In this document: positions 26,565 through 36,411 of the stretch, one piece after another
Layout: each line of letters begins with the position of its first letter
Numbering within the stretch: position 1 is the stretch's first letter
Assembly: GCF_000156335.1 (NCBI RefSeq)
Contig: NZ_DS999213.1
Coordinates: 1,924,830 to 1,988,829, forward strand
DNA from: Roseobacter sp. GAI101
Lineage (GTDB): Bacteria > Pseudomonadota > Alphaproteobacteria > Rhodobacterales > Rhodobacteraceae
Direction of reading: 5' to 3'
DNA: 64,000 nt
Notes under the pieces: generated by a model
What the model saw: the letters and a program-made list of their open reading frames with translations, nothing else
What the model was told of the DNA's origin: nothing
The model's database searches: none
Made by a program: the position numbers and the translations under genes

Positions 26565-27499
26565 TCAGCCAAAGCTTTCATCATCGAAACGTTCGCTTCA
26601 TAGGTCGACAAGATCTGCTCCCGCAGGTCGTCGCCCTGCGTGACGATTGGCGCAGGGGGATATTGTTTTTCGATGAACTGACGTGTTTCGCTTTCCGGAT
26701 CGACGAGGATTTCGGCGATGACACTGCCAATCTCTTCGCGGATTTCATCCGGCATGCCTGCGGGGGCGGTGATGATGTATTGATAGCCAAGGTTCAGATC
26801 GATCCCCTGATCCATCAGCGTGGGCATATCGGGTGCCAAAGCCACCGGCCCGGTCTCTGCCGAAGACAGGATGACCAGTTCACCAGCTTCGACCAGCGGT
26901 TTTTGCACACCGCCGCCCCAAGCGACATTGGCGTCCATCGACACCAGCGCGTTCAGCGTGCCGCGGCCGCCTTTCATGCGCAGGTGGTTTACGTCGATAC
27001 CCAAAGACCGCGCCACAATCTCGGCACCCGCTTCGACCTGCGTGCCCCAGTTGGCCCACACGATCTGCTCATTCGCGGCGGCGGCCTTGAGGTCGTCCAG
27101 CGTTTTCCAGCCGCTTTCGGCACGGGCCAGAACCGCCATCTGCGAACCGGCAGTCGTTGTGATATAGGTGAAATCCTCGGGCGACAGGTTGTCGCTGTTC
27201 ATCGGGGCGAAATCATATGTTGTGGTGATCGCGAAGCCCAAGGTCTGGCCATCGGGTTCTTCGGTTTTCAACTGTGCCGACATGACGGTGCCATCGTCAC
27301 CGGCCTTGTTTTCGGGAATGACCTGCCAGCCACGCTTGGCTTCGATTTCCTTGGCAAGGGTGCGGCCCTGCACGTCGGTGCCGCCGCCTGCGCCGTAGCC
27401 AATCCAAAGGCGGATCGGCCCATCGGGGTTCCACTCGGCCAAGGCAGGTCCTGCAGCCAGCATTACGGATGCGGCGGTCATCAAAAGAATACGTTTCAT
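26561..27499 (-). CDS. tctC: Tripartite tricarboxylate transporter substrate-binding protein (TctC)
   Basis: The 312-aa product has a signal peptide (MKRILLMTAASVMLAAGPAL, then A-EWNP) and the Bug/TctC fold. The N-terminal motif IGYGAGGGTDVQGRTLAKE is the family signature around the carboxylate site. The start at 27499 has GGAGA upstream; the longer frame from 27592 has no such site and would lose the signal peptide. It lies 34 bases after the GntR regulator gene and overlaps tctB. The ligand is unknown; proximity to a gamma-glutamyltransferase-like gene suggests an amino-acid-related acid. Confidence 0.87.
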   Translation of the reverse strand: MKRILLMTAASVMLAAGPALAEWNPDGPIRLWIGYGAGGGTDVQGRTLAKEIEAKRGWQVIPENKAGDDGTVMSAQLKTEEPDGQTLGFAITTTYDFAPMNSDNLSPEDFTYITTTAGSQMAVLARAESGWKTLDDLKAAAANEQIVWANWGTQVEAGAEIVARSLGIDVNHLRMKGGRGTLNALVSMDANVAWGGGVQKPLVEAGELVILSSAETGPVALAPDMPTLMDQGIDLNLGYQYIITAPAGMPDEIREEIGSVIAEILVDPESETRQFIEKQYPPAPIVTQGDDLREQILSTYEANVSMMKALAE

Positions 27500-27533
27500 G
27501 TTGTCTCCACAGTTGGTTTGCGTGTTTCCGGGG

Positions 27534-28331
27534 TTAGAAGCCCGGTTTTGTTTCCACGATTTCCATCGGACGATGGCCGCGGGGTAGTTCAAAGCGTTGG
27601 ATCAGCTGAAGCTTGTCTTGGCTGTCATGTTCATAGGCATCCCAGATCATGCCGACATGTGGCGCTGCGAGATCGAGATGCGCGCAGGCTTGACCCGACA
27701 GCAGCTCCGCCCTCGAGCTATGCCGTACTGTCGCCGTTCTGACACGGAAATCTTCCCAGAGCATGCGGTGGTAAGAGATGCCGTGCAGGTCGTCCAGCGG
27801 GCGCTCAAGCAGCGAATCTGCGTGTTCGCAACGCAGAAACATCGTGCCAAAGGCAGGCTGTGATCCCGTGACCCAGACCAGCCGGTCGATACGGATCGCA
27901 TGCTCGGCCTCAAACCCGATCAGAAGCGGGCCAAACTCGGCCGTCGGTACCCGCTGGATATCAACCACGCGGGTATAAGGCATCTTCCATTGCCCGGTGT
28001 CGGCATCGCGAAACCGATAGACATGCACCTCGGGCACCTGATGGCGGGCGTCGGCAATGAAACTGCCAAGCTTGCGACGGCGGATGATCATCCCCTGCTC
28101 GACCAAAAGCGACAGCGCCTTTTGCACGGTCGAAAGACCGATAGGCAGCGCTGCCGCGATTTCGGTTTCGCCGGGCAGATGCCCACCCGGTCCATAGGTT
28201 GCCTGTTGAATGCAACTGGTGAAGGCCTGCGCCAACCGGAGGTATTTCGGACGCCCCCGAGCTTCGGGCCCCAAGGCCTCCCAAGCCGCCAGGAGCGGCA
28301 CAAGCGAAAGTTTTTCAGACGCGGTATCCAT
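27534..28331 (-). CDS. GntR-family (HutC-like) transcriptional regulator
   Basis: A 265-aa regulator with a winged helix at about residues 26-92 (LPGETEIAAALPIGLSTVQK, then the wing GMIIRRRKLGSFIA) and a C-terminal UTRA-like ligand-binding domain. The ATG at 28331 (MDTASEKL) is the best start: the upstream frame would run through the divergent promoter. It is first in line with tctCBA on the minus strand and divergent from the gamma-glutamyltransferase-like gene 91 bases away. It therefore probably controls both. Confidence 0.83.
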   Translation of the reverse strand: MDTASEKLSLVPLLAAWEALGPEARGRPKYLRLAQAFTSCIQQATYGPGGHLPGETEIAAALPIGLSTVQKALSLLVEQGMIIRRRKLGSFIADARHQVPEVHVYRFRDADTGQWKMPYTRVVDIQRVPTAEFGPLLIGFEAEHAIRIDRLVWVTGSQPAFGTMFLRCEHADSLLERPLDDLHGISYHRMLWEDFRVRTATVRHSSRAELLSGQACAHLDLAAPHVGMIWDAYEHDSQDKLQLIQRFELPRGHRPMEIVETKPGF

Positions 28332-28422
28332 GTTTACTATGGTAGAACAACTGGTATTACCCTTGTCAACTGCGTAGTTAATAAATATCCATGGGATGCA
28401 AGACACAACGGAGGGGCGCGTG
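28332..28422. promoter_or_regulatory. Divergent promoter between gntR and the gamma-glutamyltransferase-like gene
   Basis: A 91-base A/T-rich gap. A short palindrome GGTATTACC and a flanking GGTAG-type half-site are visible near 28336-28360 and may form a GntR operator. The gap must hold both divergent promoters. Confidence 0.35.
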
Positions 28423-30099
28423 ATGAACGATAATTGGGCAGTGGCAACAGGGCACCCCATCGCCACAGGCGCGGCCACCCGCATCTTGAAATCCGGCGGC
28501 AACGCAGTGGATGCCGGGGTTGCGGCGGGTATCGCGCTGGGCGTGGTGCAGCCTGACCTTGTTTCTTTTGCGGGGGTTGCGCCGATTATCCTCTACCGCG
28601 CCGATGACGGGCGGGTGGTCAGCCTTGACGGGGTCGGCGTCTGGCCGCGCGCGGCAGATGTGGCCACCATGCAGCGCGATCACGGCGACCATGTCCCTGA
28701 AGGGCTGCTGCGCACCGTTGTCCCCGCCGCCCCAGCAAGCTGGATCAAAGCGCTGACAGACCACGGCACGCTTGGCTTTGCCGATGTGTCAGCAGAAGCA
28801 TTAAAAGCCGCGCGTGACGGATTTGAGGTTTACCCGCTTTTCGCGGATTTCGTGGCATCCCGCGCTGAAAAATACGCCCGCTTCCCCTCGACAGCGGCAA
28901 TCTTCCTGCCCGGTGGCCGCCCCCCACAGGTGGGAGAAACCTTCCGACAGACCGACCTTGCGGCAACCCTTCAATCCCTGATCGACGCCGAAGCCGAAGC
29001 GCGCGCAGCGGGTGGCGACCGGCTGGAGGGGCTCGTCGCTGCCCGCGCTGCGTTCTACACCGGGCCAATCGCCAATCGCATTCTGGCGTTCCACGCCGCC
29101 AATGGTGGCCTCTTGCGGGCCGATGATCTTGCCGATTACGAAGTGCGCGAAGAGCGGACATATGCGGTCCCTTTCCGCGGCACCGAGATCCACTGCTGTG
29201 GTGCATGGTGTCAGGGCATCTCAATGGCCGAAACCCTTGCAATGCTTGAGCTTGCCGGCCCGCAGGCGGTGCAACAGGATGGCCAGATCGACCTGCATTT
29301 TCTGCTCGAAGTCCTGAAACGCGCTTTTGCGGACCGTGAAGCCTATGTCACCGACCCCCGCTTCATGAAGATCGCCCCCGAGGACCTGCTTGCACCAGAA
29401 TTCCTGGCGGCGCGCCTTGCCAGCATCGGCGAAACCTCTGACCCGCTGCCCGCCCCCGCCGTGCCTGATACGCCCCCCTCGGGCGAGGCCGCTGTTTTCG
29501 AGGTGGGCTGCGCTGATACTTCGCATGTCAGTGTGATCGACGCGGATGGCAATATTTTCTCCGCCACGCCAAGCGATCCCAGCTATGACACGGTGGTCAT
29601 TCCAGGCACCGGGCTTTCGGTCTCATCGCGGGGGTCGCAAAGCAGGGCGATCCCGGGGCATCTGAACGCTTTGGCACCGGGCAAGCGGCCACGGCTGACA
29701 CCGAACCCGATCTTGGGTCTGAAGAATGGCAAACCCTGGATGGCCATGGGCACCCCCGGCGGTGACGTCCAGGTTCAGGCCATGGCGCAGGTACTGATCA
29801 ACCTGCTCGATTTGAACATGACCCCCGAGGAAGCAGTCAATGCGCCTCGGGTTTCGACCTACGCTTTTCCGGGCAGCTTCGCGCCCCATGATGTCCATCC
29901 CAACAAGGTTCTTTTCGAGGCAGACCTGCCGCCGCATCAAGTGGAGAGCCTGACCGCGCGGGGGCATGACCTTGCCTCTTGGCCCGCCCGAACGTGGATG
30001 GCGGGCGGCATCTGCGTGGCATTGAGAGAGACCTCGGGCGTCACCGCCATTGCTGATCCACGGCGGGCTGGTACCGCAGAAACCGGAGAGGCTTCATGA
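28423..30099 (+). CDS. Gamma-glutamyltransferase-family (Ntn-hydrolase) protein
   Basis: A 558-aa member of the gamma-glutamyltranspeptidase family. These Ntn-hydrolases cleave themselves, exposing an N-terminal Thr nucleophile. The expected Thr is in CADTSHVSVID near residue 366, and later family motifs are present (NPILGLKNGKPWMAMGTPGG). The N-terminus GHPIATGAATRILKSGGNAV matches the family core, and there is no signal peptide, so it should act in the cytoplasm. I start at the ATG at 28423, preceded by GGAGGGG; a longer in-frame start at 28396 exists but lacks one. It overlaps the GAF gene. Substrate is not certain: many relatives act on gamma-glutamyl amides, others on cephalosporins or oxamates. 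Confidence 0.82.
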   Translation: MNDNWAVATGHPIATGAATRILKSGGNAVDAGVAAGIALGVVQPDLVSFAGVAPIILYRADDGRVVSLDGVGVWPRAADVATMQRDHGDHVPEGLLRTVVPAAPASWIKALTDHGTLGFADVSAEALKAARDGFEVYPLFADFVASRAEKYARFPSTAAIFLPGGRPPQVGETFRQTDLAATLQSLIDAEAEARAAGGDRLEGLVAARAAFYTGPIANRILAFHAANGGLLRADDLADYEVREERTYAVPFRGTEIHCCGAWCQGISMAETLAMLELAGPQAVQQDGQIDLHFLLEVLKRAFADREAYVTDPRFMKIAPEDLLAPEFLAARLASIGETSDPLPAPAVPDTPPSGEAAVFEVGCADTSHVSVIDADGNIFSATPSDPSYDTVVIPGTGLSVSSRGSQSRAIPGHLNALAPGKRPRLTPNPILGLKNGKPWMAMGTPGGDVQVQAMAQVLINLLDLNMTPEEAVNAPRVSTYAFPGSFAPHDVHPNKVLFEADLPPHQVESLTARGHDLASWPARTWMAGGICVALRETSGVTAIADPRRAGTAETGEAS

Positions 30100-30548
30100 T
30101 CGCTGACATCTGCAACCGTATCGCCGATCGGAACACACCCTTGCAACAGGCGCTTGGTCTTTGCGGCACTGCCATCGACAACGGGCTTTTCACCGCAATG
30201 CGTTTCCACGCTGACCTGATGGAGGTGGAGCGGATCTATTCCACCCTGCCCGATGTCTACCCGGTCAGCGGGCGCAAGCCAAAACGTGATACGGCTTGGG
30301 GGGAAAAGGTGCTGGTTCAACAACAGGTGAACAACGGTTTCGGCCCCGCAGATATTGAATGGGCCTTTTCAGATCACGAAACCATTCTGGGGCTCGGGCT
30401 AACGGCCGTTTTGAATATTCCGGTCGTAAGGGGCGGAAAGGTTTTGGGCACAATCAATTTTCTGCGCGGGGATCAGCCTTTCAGTTTGCAGGATATCAAT
30501 TCCGGACAGCGGCTTGCGGCGGCACTCGTCGATCGGGCAGATCTTTAG
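30096..30548 (+). CDS. Small GAF-domain protein
   Basis: A 150-aa single-domain protein that looks like a GAF sensor fold (about residues 15-145; the segment TAVLNIPVVRGGKVLGTINF is typical). There is no output domain. Its ATG overlaps the stop of the gamma-glutamyltransferase-like gene (ATGA), so it is co-translated with it. GAF domains bind small ligands, so it may sense a substrate or product of the neighbouring pathway; no ligand can be assigned. Confidence 0.72.
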   Translation: MIADICNRIADRNTPLQQALGLCGTAIDNGLFTAMRFHADLMEVERIYSTLPDVYPVSGRKPKRDTAWGEKVLVQQQVNNGFGPADIEWAFSDHETILGLGLTAVLNIPVVRGGKVLGTINFLRGDQPFSLQDINSGQRLAAALVDRADL

Positions 30549-31017
30549 GATTGAGCAGCACATCTTCCAATGCGCTTCGGGTATTCGGCGTCGTGGCGTC
30601 GCACAGAAACCATCAACGCGCTGCCGAATAACCGAACCTCTTGCGCGGGGCGGCCTCTCAGCGGATCGACCAATTCGATATCGTGCTTGGGATGGTCGTA
30701 TCTCTGTGATGATACGGGCATCTGAAGTTGGCCGCGCTATTGAGAACACACTGACGTCAAATTGAATGCCACCAACGGCGAGGCGGTTGGATCTGCCATC
30801 CGCCTAACAAGCGACATCTGCCTCAAGGGGCATGGAGCTACTATTCTTGGCGCTGGACACGCCTGATAGCTCAGACGTGACATCAGCCCTTGGCCAGTCG
30901 GACTGCGGAGTTCTCGGACTGCGCCGGAAAGACCATTTCCGCGGATCGGGGCAAGAGTGGACATAATACCGAAACTGCTTATCGTTGTATCAAGATATCC
31001 TCTGGAGGCAGTGTCCC
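30549..31017. other. Intergenic region between GAF gene and MscS-type channel gene
   Basis: About 470 bases. Short frames lack ribosome-binding sites and family resemblance. It should contain the 3' end of the gamma-glutamyltransferase/GAF transcript and the channel promoter. The GGAGG at 31004-31008 serves the channel start. Confidence 0.35.
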
Positions 31018-33324
31018 GTGGTCCGTACCAGCGTTCTTTGTGCTTTCATATTAGCGTTCTTTCACGGCCAATTATGGGCACAGGTCACGGACGGCTGGTC
31101 TGGCCGCTGGGATAGCTACTGGCGTGACGGCGAAGCGCGTATCCTGCTGCAACAGCAAGGCGAAAATGTCTCGGGCACCTACGATCCGGGCGAGGGCCGC
31201 ATAGAGGGGCAGACCGAGGGGCGGATTTTGCGTGGGTCCTGGTTTCAGGACGGCACCTCCGGACCTATCCTGTTTGCCCTGTCCGGGGACGGGCAAAGCT
31301 TTACCGGCCGGTTCATGGACGGCGAATATTGGAACGGCAAAAAGGTCTCTGACACAGCCGGCTCCTATGCGGCCAAGGTGAACCAGGAGACCCCGCGCAC
31401 GGCCTTCCGGTCGCTGATCTCTCTGGAGAACGCAACCTTCTACGAAGGCGACATTTCGGCGGTCAGCGCAGCTGAAACGCTCTTGCTATATGTCGGCGGG
31501 CCCTCTGACGAGCGTGACAAGCGGCGTCGCAGGCGTCTTTTTTGGACCTTGCTTGACCTGTCGACCTTCCGCATCTACGACGCGCCCAGCCGTGTTGACG
31601 GTGACACCGCACAATTTTCCATCGGCCCCGCTGCGGGAAATGTCGAAGTCAGCATACAGTTCCGGAAAGTTGACGATGCGTGGTTTGTACTCGTCCCGTC
31701 TGCGTCTGAACTGCGTCGGGACTTGGACGATATGGTCGCGACACTTGGTTATGATACGCTTGCCCAGCTGAAAGAGGCTTCCGCCAACAGCCCGCGCGGT
31801 GCGATGCGCGATTTTCTTCAGGGTATGCGAAGCTGGCGCTCCGGAGGGCGTGAACGGGCGCTGGCGACTCTCGATCTGTCGTTCTTGCCCCCGAGGCTCT
31901 ATAGCTTCGAGGCCCCTCTGCTTGCAGAGTATCTCAAACAGATTATCGACCGGGCCGGCTATGTGACCTGGCAGGAAATTCCCGACAATCCCGACCGGGC
32001 TGGGTCCTACGTCTTTTACCGGCATCCCAAAGGTTCGGTCGTCATAGACCAGGTATCAGGACCTGACGGCGGGCCGGCCCGATGGAAGTTCTCGGTAGAG
32101 ACCCTGCGCAACGCGCCGCAGCTTTTTGCCGAAATGCAAGATCTTCCGGTCGCTGGTGGGATTTCCGTGTCCGAGCCCATCACCCGCTTTTTCCAAATTC
32201 GCGAGCATATTCGCACACTGTTCCCCGCGCTTCTCACGCGGCCGGGCCCTCTGGAGCTCTGGCAATGGCTGGTCATCCCTCTGTCGGTCGTATTTGCCGT
32301 CGTCCTCGGCGGGCTGACCGGAAAGGGTGTGGCCCTGTTCCTAAGCCGGAGCTTGCGTCGGATTGAACGCGGTTTACGCGTCGGGGCGGCCAGACGCCTT
32401 GGCAAGCCGACAGCACTTTTGGTGAGCGCCGGCTTTGCCGTTCTGGTGTTCACCTGGGCTGGTTTGGCCGAAACCGTGCTTGGTGCGGTGACTGTTGCGC
32501 TTGCCGCGATCGCAGCGACTGCACTTGGCTGGTTTCTATATACCGCTATTGATCTGCTCGGCGGTTACTTTCAGCGGCGGTCTGGACGCACAAGCGGCTT
32601 TGTAGACGAAATTGCAGTTTCGCTGGTCACCGGTGTGCTCAAGATATGTGTTGTAGCGGCGGGGATCATCGCAATCGCAGACATCACAGGTATCCCCTAC
32701 GAGGGGGTCGTTGCCGGCCTTGGGGTCGGCGGCATCGCGCTGGCCTTTGCCGCGCGCGATACCGTCAGCAACCTGATCGGCGGTGCGATCCTGATGAGCG
32801 ACCGCCCGTTTCATCGCGGCGACCTGATCGAGACAGAAGGCCAGATGGCCGCAGTCGAGAATGTCGGCCTTCGGTCAACACGCATGCGAACCTTCGACGA
32901 TTCACTTCTGGTGATCCCGAATTCCCAGCTGACCGACAAGGCTATCGTGAACTGGGGGCAACGGCGCAAGCGCAAGATACGCCTTGAAATCAGCTTGCAC
33001 TACGACACGCCCCGTGACCGGCTTGATGCCTTCAAGACCCGACTGCGGGAGGTGTATCTTGCCCAGCCCACTGCAGATGACACGACGGGGTATGTTGGGC
33101 TGCGATCATTTGGAGAGTCGGCATTGAACGTAGAACTCTGGGGGTATTTCAACCTCGCGGACTATGAGGACTATATCGCGGCCAGGCATCTTCTGATCGG
33201 TGACATTGTCGATCTCGCACGCAGTCTGGACGTCGATTTTGCCTATCCGACACGCACGATCAGGCTCCTTTCCGAGGAAGACGGAAAGATTGCAAATGAG
33301 CAAATGACATCAAACCCCGTTTGA
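31018..33324 (+). CDS. Large MscS-type mechanosensitive channel
   Basis: A 768-aa protein. A signal peptide (about residues 1-21, LCAFILAFFHGQLWA) leads into a periplasmic part of about 390 residues. About five membrane helices follow (about 410-580). The MscS core comes next, with the pore helix GLGVGGIALAFAARDTVSNL near residues 567-586 and the beta domain GDLIETEGQMAAVENVGLRS. The length and large N-terminal part put it with the big MscS relatives, not the 286-aa MscS. The start is GTG 31018, nine bases after GGAGG; the frame opens earlier at 30985 without such a site. It probably opens on hypo-osmotic shock. It is convergent with the secreted protein gene. Confidence 0.85.
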   Translation: MVRTSVLCAFILAFFHGQLWAQVTDGWSGRWDSYWRDGEARILLQQQGENVSGTYDPGEGRIEGQTEGRILRGSWFQDGTSGPILFALSGDGQSFTGRFMDGEYWNGKKVSDTAGSYAAKVNQETPRTAFRSLISLENATFYEGDISAVSAAETLLLYVGGPSDERDKRRRRRLFWTLLDLSTFRIYDAPSRVDGDTAQFSIGPAAGNVEVSIQFRKVDDAWFVLVPSASELRRDLDDMVATLGYDTLAQLKEASANSPRGAMRDFLQGMRSWRSGGRERALATLDLSFLPPRLYSFEAPLLAEYLKQIIDRAGYVTWQEIPDNPDRAGSYVFYRHPKGSVVIDQVSGPDGGPARWKFSVETLRNAPQLFAEMQDLPVAGGISVSEPITRFFQIREHIRTLFPALLTRPGPLELWQWLVIPLSVVFAVVLGGLTGKGVALFLSRSLRRIERGLRVGAARRLGKPTALLVSAGFAVLVFTWAGLAETVLGAVTVALAAIAATALGWFLYTAIDLLGGYFQRRSGRTSGFVDEIAVSLVTGVLKICVVAAGIIAIADITGIPYEGVVAGLGVGGIALAFAARDTVSNLIGGAILMSDRPFHRGDLIETEGQMAAVENVGLRSTRMRTFDDSLLVIPNSQLTDKAIVNWGQRRKRKIRLEISLHYDTPRDRLDAFKTRLREVYLAQPTADDTTGYVGLRSFGESALNVELWGYFNLADYEDYIAARHLLIGDIVDLARSLDVDFAYPTRTIRLLSEEDGKIANEQMTSNPV

Positions 33325-33670
33325 GGGCGAATGGCACGCTCAGCCGCAGAAATCAGACGCCATTAACCAGGGTCGTCGCCGAGCAACTAGCCAATGACTG
33401 GCTTTTGCGCGTGCCCGTGGTTTCCTGGGTGAGCGACATACGGCAACATGAATGACTGGCTCAAAGCGGACGATAACGCATCGCGCGGCGAATGGCATCT
33501 TCATTCGTTTGGCAGACGTTGTAATCAGCCGCAGCGAGGTTCCGGTTACCGCATAGAGCGGCAGATTTCATTCAGGTTTGCGGTTGCGGAAGAGATCAAC
33601 ACAAACGCCATTCAGACATCTACATGCGGAATCCATCGAACTTACTCAATGATCGTCTGTATCGTGATGG
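33325..33670. other. Intergenic region between convergent channel and secreted-protein genes
   Basis: About 345 bases between two convergent genes. No supported gene, tRNA or strong terminator stem was seen by eye. Short frames are unconvincing. Confidence 0.35.
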
Positions 33671-34813
33671 TTAGGATCCGAGGCGCCGGGAGATATCAAG
33701 CATCTCCTCAAACTCTTCGGGATCCAGCTGCTCCAATTCCGGCAAGTTGACCGACATCACATCGTCGTATTGGCTCGTGGCTTCGGAGATTACTGATGAA
33801 AGGCTGGCGGCGGTCTCAAGGGTGATCAGCGTGTTCACGGCAGCATCGCCTCTTTCCCTTGCAAGTTCCAGGGCGTCTGATGTGAGGCCGCGGCGTCGCT
33901 CGAGCATAGCCTCGTATCGATCTATGACGTCGAGAATTCGGGCTTGAATCACCATATTGTTCTCGTATGTTTGCCGGACATTGCCGTGGCTCGCCTTTTC
34001 CGCGTCTCTGCGGGTCCTGGAAAGAAGCGCTTCCGCTTCCGCGCGCATTTCCTCGAGCCGTGGTAGCCAATCTCCGTCATACGCTGCCAAGTGTCGCTGA
34101 AGGAGACGCGCGTGGATCAGACGCGTCGCAGAGGCCACACCGATATAAGTGCGGCGCGCATCCGATCCGATATCTTCCCTCATAACATCAGAAAGCTGAC
34201 GTTCAACAACTCCGAGAGCACGGAGGACCACTGTCGACTCCACCATCAGGCCGCCATTCACCGAGTAGAGTATGGCCTTTGCCTGTGCACTCGTAAGGTC
34301 GACACTGTGTAAGTTGCGCATTTCCCGCGCAAACTCCATGGCGGCCAGTTCACGATCCTCGCCCAGCTGGGCCAGCGCAGCGTCGAGCTCGGCGAGCTTT
34401 TGATCGATGTCCTCAAGACTGCCACGTTGGTGTTCTCGTCCGAGAATCTTTCCAACCATGCTGACACCTTCCGACGTGCTGGCCCGCATCCGCTGCAGAA
34501 AAAGTTCCGCGCGCTCGGTTTCGGCTTCGGTCACTGCTGAGTCGATGTCGCGGATCTGTTCCGCCCAAGTATCAAACGTTTTTGGCACGACTAAGCGGAG
34601 GGCCTTATCAAGAACGGCGTCGATATCGGATTGGTAATCGGACCTGTCGTTCTTAAAATACCCGCCTTCGACCGGAGCAGCATCGCGCGCCTCCACGTGT
34701 TCACGGATATCGGACAGCTCCTCTTGTAGGTATTCGATGAGCTCTCCCTCGTCGGCGGAAGCGGTCACGGCTGTCAGGGCTAAGGTGAGGGTGAAGGCAA
34801 TTTGCTTAAACAT
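33671..34813 (-). CDS. Secreted, mainly helical protein of unknown function
   Basis: A 380-aa protein with a clear signal peptide (MFKQIAFTLTLALTAVTASA, then D-E). The rest is strongly helical and heptad-like: long runs rich in Glu, Arg, Leu and Ala from about residue 25 to 350 suggest coiled coils in the periplasm. No enzyme motif or lipobox is seen, and I do not recognise the family. It ends convergently with the MscS-type gene. It may be a structural envelope protein, but that is only a guess from its shape. Confidence 0.65.
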   Translation of the reverse strand: MFKQIAFTLTLALTAVTASADEGELIEYLQEELSDIREHVEARDAAPVEGGYFKNDRSDYQSDIDAVLDKALRLVVPKTFDTWAEQIRDIDSAVTEAETERAELFLQRMRASTSEGVSMVGKILGREHQRGSLEDIDQKLAELDAALAQLGEDRELAAMEFAREMRNLHSVDLTSAQAKAILYSVNGGLMVESTVVLRALGVVERQLSDVMREDIGSDARRTYIGVASATRLIHARLLQRHLAAYDGDWLPRLEEMRAEAEALLSRTRRDAEKASHGNVRQTYENNMVIQARILDVIDRYEAMLERRRGLTSDALELARERGDAAVNTLITLETAASLSSVISEATSQYDDVMSVNLPELEQLDPEEFEEMLDISRRLGS

Positions 34814-35211
34814 AGATGGACATGTCCGGAACTATAAATTGAAAAAATTTCTATCACAGTGATACGTCCGATTGAGCACCGAAAGCAAGCTTGTGCAAAA
34901 TGGAGTGCTTGCAACCGATACTCTTTTGCATAGGCTCGATGATCGTTAACTGAGGTTGAACTGAAGCGCCAATTTAGGACGATCGGGGTGCCGGCCCCGC
35001 GTCGGCAGCGCATGACAGTTCACCGCTCTTGGTGTCTGCGCTGGCTTTTAGGCCAATCCAATTTCGCGGTTGCTGCGAAAGTCGGAAAAGTCCGCACTCC
35101 GTCCGTATCCCCACCGACACACCCTCCTTATCGGTCTGGCACAATGGGAAGTCTGGACAGGGATATTCCCGCTCTCTACCGTATCCATAGAGTTCATTGA
35201 GAGGCCCCGGG
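34814..35211. other. Divergent intergenic region upstream of the secreted protein and the alpha/beta hydrolase
   Basis: About 400 bases holding the promoters of two divergent genes. No gene, repeat or operator palindrome stood out by eye. The GAGAGG at about 35199-35204 is a possible ribosome-binding site for the hydrolase. Confidence 0.35.
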
Positions 35212-36225
35212 ATGACCGATTATGAGACCTTCGATCTTGGTGCGACCAAGCTTTCCTGCGGTGTAATTGTTCCGTCTCTGCATCTCGCCTACAAGGTGTA
35301 CGGCCAGTTGAATGCGGAGAAATCGAACCTGATCCTCTACCCGACATCTTACGGCGCGCAGCATTCCGATATCGACTGGCTGATCGGTTCGGACCGCATC
35401 CTCGATCCGGAACGCTACTGCATTGTGATCCCCAACCAACTCGGCAACGGGCTGTCGAGCAGTCCCAGCAACTTTGCCCTTCCTTTTACGCATGGTCGCG
35501 CACCCGCGTTTTCCCATCTCGACAATATCAGCGCGCAGGAACGGCTGCTCCGGGAAGTCCTCGGGGTCGAGCGCATCGCTCTCGTTTACGGCTGGTCGAT
35601 GGGCGGTCAGCAGACGCTGCACTGGGGCGCTCTTCATCCGGAAAAGGTTGAGCGCATTTGCGCAACCTGCACATCTGCCCGCACCAGCCCGCATAACAAA
35701 CTCTTCCTTGAAGGGCTTCGTGCAGCGCTTACGACGGATCCTGCCTGGAACGGAGAGTGGTTTACCCAACATCCGGTCCGGGGTCTGCGCGCCTTTGCAC
35801 GGGTTTATGCGGGATGGGCGCTTAGTCAGGCGTTCTATCGCGAAGACATCTGGGCGGAAGCGGGCTTTGCGTCTCGCGAAGATTATGTGGTGCGGGCGTG
35901 GGAAGGGAATTTCCTGCGCCGCGATCCGATGGACCTTTTGTCCATGATCCAGACCTGGATAGATTCCGACATTTCCAGCAATGACGTCTTCCGCGGTGAC
36001 CTCAACGCCGCCCTCGGTGCGATCAAAGCGCGTGCAATCATCATGCCATCGACAACCGACCTCTATTTCACGATCGACGACAGCGAAATCGAAACCTCAA
36101 TGATGCCAAATGCAGAGCTTCGGCCCATAAGTTCAAACTGGGGACACCGTGCCGGAAACCCGCAGAATTCGCGTGAGGACGAGGCTGCAATCCAGCAGGC
36201 GGTGAAGTCGTTGCTTGCAGAATGA
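35212..36225 (+). CDS. MetX-like alpha/beta-hydrolase (homoserine O-acyltransferase family)
   Basis: The 337-aa protein has the MetX-type alpha/beta-hydrolase fold. The nucleophile elbow is GWSMGGQQ (Ser near residue 130), and the strand/turn ALVYGWSMGG is typical. The family N-terminal region KSNLILYPTSYGAQHSDIDW is present, and Asp and His follow late (the SNWGHRAGN segment near the end). It could be a homoserine O-acetyltransferase but lacks a neighbouring methionine pathway gene, so another acyl acceptor or a hydrolase role is equally possible. The start at ATG 35212 has GAGAGG upstream; a TTG at 35197 is in frame but less likely. It seems to be monocistronic. Confidence 0.78.
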   Translation: MTDYETFDLGATKLSCGVIVPSLHLAYKVYGQLNAEKSNLILYPTSYGAQHSDIDWLIGSDRILDPERYCIVIPNQLGNGLSSSPSNFALPFTHGRAPAFSHLDNISAQERLLREVLGVERIALVYGWSMGGQQTLHWGALHPEKVERICATCTSARTSPHNKLFLEGLRAALTTDPAWNGEWFTQHPVRGLRAFARVYAGWALSQAFYREDIWAEAGFASREDYVVRAWEGNFLRRDPMDLLSMIQTWIDSDISSNDVFRGDLNAALGAIKARAIIMPSTTDLYFTIDDSEIETSMMPNAELRPISSNWGHRAGNPQNSREDEAAIQQAVKSLLAE

Positions 36226-36411
36226 AAGGTGGGTTTTCGGGCTGATGGCCCTAACCTGCCTTTTGAAGGGAAAGATGAGGCTGCAGCGCATCTGCTACCA
36301 GGAAACCTCGCCGCTTATGCAGAACATTATTCCACCGGTGCTCTCACATCATGGGATCCAGTTTAACAGGCGATCCCAAAGCCCGCGGCTGCCAGCCGTG
36401 CCGGGGTTGGT

